Source: Prevotellaceae bacterium UBA3646
Lineage (GTDB): Bacteria > Bacteroidota > Bacteroidia > Bacteroidales > Bacteroidaceae
Assembly: GCA_002373535.1 (NCBI GenBank)
Contig: DFKL01000109.1
Location: 1-13,374 of the forward strand
Direction of reading: 5' to 3'
Length of the DNA stretch: 13,374 nt
The notes under the pieces were generated by a model. It saw nothing but the letters and a program-made list of their open reading frames with translations, did not search any database and was not told where the DNA came from. The translations under genes and the position numbers were made by a program. Below, one piece after another: positions 11,382-13,374 of the stretch (its first letter is position 1; every line of letters starts with the position of its first letter).

Positions 11382-13374
11382 CTACTTGCCATAGTGCTTC
11401 TTGCCGTCTTGAATGTAGAATCCATGTGCGGGCTTCTCGTGCAGGCGACGACCGTGAAGGTCGTATATGGCGGTGTCGTCATGTGAGACTGTCTGGGTGG
11501 CGGAATCCTCTGCCTCGTTTGCCTGCAGGGAGTCTATGCCTGTAGGATTGTCTATGGGTGTTACTGACTTGTTAGCAACAAGCATAACTGGTTTGCCGTT
11601 TATTGTCGCTCCGTCTTCCGTCATCTCAATGGCCAAAGCGGTTGGCACCATCGAGAGTGAAAGGTTGTCCTCCGCATCGTATGCAGCATACATCCCTGCG
11701 CCTATGTTATACAGGTATGTGTCGCTGCCGTTCCGTATCACCTGCCAGCAAGCACCTGTGTCGCTGTCGTCAAGGTTCAGCGTATAGGCAACTTTCTTCA
11801 GTGTCTTTGCTGACTTGTCATATACAGGGAAGTTCCTCCCGCTTCTGTCGGCTATCATATATACGGCATCATTACGGATATCGTCGGCACTGGTCGCGAA
11901 TTCCTTTATGTGGAGGAACTCTCCCCATTTTGTATTGAATATGTAATCCCATACAGTACCATCTGGGACATATAGTTGAGTATGAAGATACACCCTGTCG
12001 GAAAAGACATCTTTGGCTATATCATTGTCACCATGGTTTATAATCGTCTGCAATTGACAACCAGAGAAGGCAGCATGGCCAATATTAGTGACGCTATTGG
12101 GAATAGTCAATGATGTCATGCCTGTGCAACCACAGAAGGCCAAATCGTTAATACTGGTAATGCTGTTGGGAATAACCACATCTGTTACCTCATGTCCATT
12201 GATGTACAGGTGCTTGGCATAATATAATGGATTAGAGTAAGAATCGCTAAATGTTATATTACACAGGCTCTCTATGCTGGCAAACTCGGCTTTTGTCAGA
12301 CCAGAGCAACCAGAGAAGGCATCCCGGTCTATACTGGTGACGCTCTCAGGGATGGTCACAGAGGTCAGACCGGTGCAGTCAGAGAAGGCACCTTCGCCGA
12401 TGCTGGTGACGCTCTCGGGGATGGTGACGGATTTCAGGCTGGAGCAATTCCTGAAGGTATAATCGTTAATACTTGTGATACTGTTGGGAATAACCACACC
12501 TGTTACTTCCTGTCCATTGATGTACAGGTGCTTGGCATAATACAATGGATTAGAGTAAGAACCGCCAAATTTAATCTTACACAGGCTCTCTATGCTGGCA
12601 AACTCGGCTTTGGTCAGACCGGTGCAACCTTCGAAGGCAGAACCAATGCTGGTGACGCTCTCGGGGATTGTGACTGATGTCAGTCCGGAGCAATTATAGA
12701 AGGTATAAGCGTTAATACTGGTAATGCTATTGGGAATAACCACATTTGTTACCTCCTGTCCATTGATGTACAGGTGCTTGGCATAATATAATGGATTAGA
12801 GTCAGAATCGCTAAATTTTATCTTACACAGGCTCTCTATGCTGGCAAACTTGGCTTTGGTCAGGCCGGTGCAATTATAGAAGGCTCTTTCGCCAATGCTG
12901 GTGACGCTCTCGGGGATGGTGACTGATGCCAGGCCGGTACAACCATCGAAGGCATTACTGCCAATGGTAGTGACGCTGTTGGGGATTGTGACTGATGTCA
13001 GGCCGTCGCAATAACGGAAGGCATAACTGCCAATTGCTGTTATATTGTCACCAAGAATATATTCCTTTACCTGATAACCAAAAATACTAGTAATAGTGAA
13101 GGTGTAAGATGTCTTGGAAACCACATCATTGGAATTGAGGGTCACCGATGTCAGGCCGGTGCAACCTTCGAAGGCATGCCAGCCAATGCTGGTGACACTC
13201 TCGGGGATGGTGACTTTTGTCAGACCTGAGCAATTATAGAAGGTATAAACGTTAATACTGGTAATGCTGTTGGGAATAACCACATCTGTTACTTCCTGTC
13301 CATTGATGTACAGGTGCTTGGCATAATATAATGGATTAGAGTCAGAATCGCTAAATTTTATCTTACACAGGCTC
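11382..13374 (-). CDS. BspA-like leucine-rich-repeat surface protein, 5' end outside the window
   Basis: The frame is open from TAG at 11382-11384 to the right edge (at least 663 residues); the apparent start at 13283 is an internal GTG, since coding continues upstream with the same repeat. The protein is made of about 23-residue LRR_5 repeats of the form 'SVTIPESVTSIGxxAFxxCT' alternating with a spacer unit 'LYYAKHLYINGQEVTxVVIP'. After the last repeat come about 200 residues without LRRs, then 'AIYDLHGRRLHEKPAHGFYI', then QDGKKHYGK, which looks like a type IX secretion sorting tail of Prevotella-type proteins. BspA proteins are surface adhesins that bind host matrix proteins and help co-aggregation. 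The signal peptide should lie outside the window. The DNA repeats are nearly identical, so copy number may vary between strains and assembly here could be collapsed or expanded. Confidence 0.92.
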   Translation of the reverse strand, partial: SLCKIKFSDSDSNPLYYAKHLYINGQEVTDVVIPNSITSINVYTFYNCSGLTKVTIPESVTSIGWHAFEGCTGLTSVTLNSNDVVSKTSYTFTITSIFGYQVKEYILGDNITAIGSYAFRYCDGLTSVTIPNSVTTIGSNAFDGCTGLASVTIPESVTSIGERAFYNCTGLTKAKFASIESLCKIKFSDSDSNPLYYAKHLYINGQEVTNVVIPNSITSINAYTFYNCSGLTSVTIPESVTSIGSAFEGCTGLTKAEFASIESLCKIKFGGSYSNPLYYAKHLYINGQEVTGVVIPNSITSINDYTFRNCSSLKSVTIPESVTSIGEGAFSDCTGLTSVTIPESVTSIDRDAFSGCSGLTKAEFASIESLCNITFSDSYSNPLYYAKHLYINGHEVTDVVIPNSITSINDLAFCGCTGMTSLTIPNSVTNIGHAAFSGCQLQTIINHGDNDIAKDVFSDRVYLHTQLYVPDGTVWDYIFNTKWGEFLHIKEFATSADDIRNDAVYMIADRSGRNFPVYDKSAKTLKKVAYTLNLDDSDTGACWQVIRNGSDTYLYNIGAGMYAAYDAEDNLSLSMVPTALAIEMTEDGATINGKPVMLVANKSVTPIDNPTGIDSLQANEAEDSATQTVSHDDTAIYDLHGRRLHEKPAHGFYIQDGKKHYGK
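12148..12302 (-). repeat. 155-bp coding module, copy 1
   Basis: Runs from TTAATACTGGTAATGCTG to GTCAGACC on the plus strand and encodes the spacer unit plus the start of the next LRR. It differs from the other copies at scattered positions, for example CTCATGTCC where they have TTCC/CTCCTGTCC. Confidence 0.8.
12466..12620 (-). repeat. 155-bp coding module, copy 2
   Basis: Same length and boundaries as copy 1, starting 318 bp further right. It carries a few substitutions (ACTTGTGATACTG at its start, ACCGCC in place of ATCGCT), but remains close to the others. Confidence 0.8.
12712..12866 (-). repeat. 155-bp coding module, copy 3
   Basis: Starts 246 bp after copy 2; the difference from 318 is 72 bp, close to one LRR. 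It is especially close to copy 4, including the shared GAGTCAGAATCGCTAAATTT segment. Confidence 0.8.
13252..13374 (-). repeat. 155-bp coding module, copy 4, cut by the window edge
   Basis: Starts 540 bp after copy 3 and matches it almost base for base to the end of the window. More copies may continue outside. Confidence 0.8.

Noticed and set aside
12148..13374. Regular repeats resembling a CRISPR array
   Set aside because: The repeats are 155 bp, in frame, and encode LRR and spacer units of a surface protein; intervals are also related repeat sequence, not unique spacers.

Overview
The window looks like chromosomal DNA of a Bacteroidales bacterium, most likely Prevotella-like. The signs are a BspA-type leucine-rich-repeat surface protein with a 'YDLxGRR...GFYIxxGKK' type IX sorting-like tail, a TAnnTTTG promoter pair, A-rich translation starts rather than Shine-Dalgarno sites, exported GH20 and GH29 host-glycan hydrolases, and a Bacteroidota-type O-acetylhomoserine sulfhydrylase. 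No rRNA, tRNA, CRISPR array or complete insertion sequence was seen.

Layout. 1-2253 (+): the tail of an unidentified (possibly NUDIX) gene overlaps by ATGA a ThiD/PdxK-type vitamin kinase, followed by metY (PLP-dependent homocysteine synthesis). A hairpin at 2283-2323 separates metY from the convergent GH20 gene. 2327-5316: exported beta-N-acetylhexosaminidase (-) and exported alpha-L-fucosidase (+) diverge from a 35-bp gap that is almost palindromic and seems to hold two mirror-image promoters. 5340-6338 (+): a FabH-like ketoacyl-ACP synthase of the sugar-acylation type, ending at a hairpin terminator. 6339-6855: a degraded stretch with a C-terminal remnant of a conserved Bacteroidota protein (-), a small two-helix membrane ORF with a frame break at an A7 run (+), and the C-terminal stub of a second GtrB-like glycosyltransferase (-). 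6856-9794 (-): a three-gene Gtr-like set in transcription order GT-C membrane glycosyltransferase, GtrB-like polyprenyl-phosphate glycosyltransferase, GtrA-like flippase. 9795-10102: a structured non-coding leader. 10103-11189 (-): lipoprotein and outer-membrane barrel genes, bracketed by a 15-bp perfect inverted repeat. 11382 to the right edge (-): a BspA-like protein built from 155-bp near-identical DNA modules, its 5' end outside the window.

How they work together. The two hydrolases probably trim fucose and GlcNAc/GalNAc from host or dietary glycans in the periplasm or at the surface. The Gtr-like set would load a sugar onto undecaprenyl phosphate, flip it, and transfer it to a surface glycan. 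The FabH-like enzyme may supply an acyl group for such a sugar, but that link is inference. The barrel protein, lipoprotein and BspA protein fit a surface-exposed region. The most unusual items are the palindromic bidirectional promoter with start codons inside its arms, the gene-remnant cluster beside the Gtr genes, and the inverted repeats around the barrel/lipoprotein pair.
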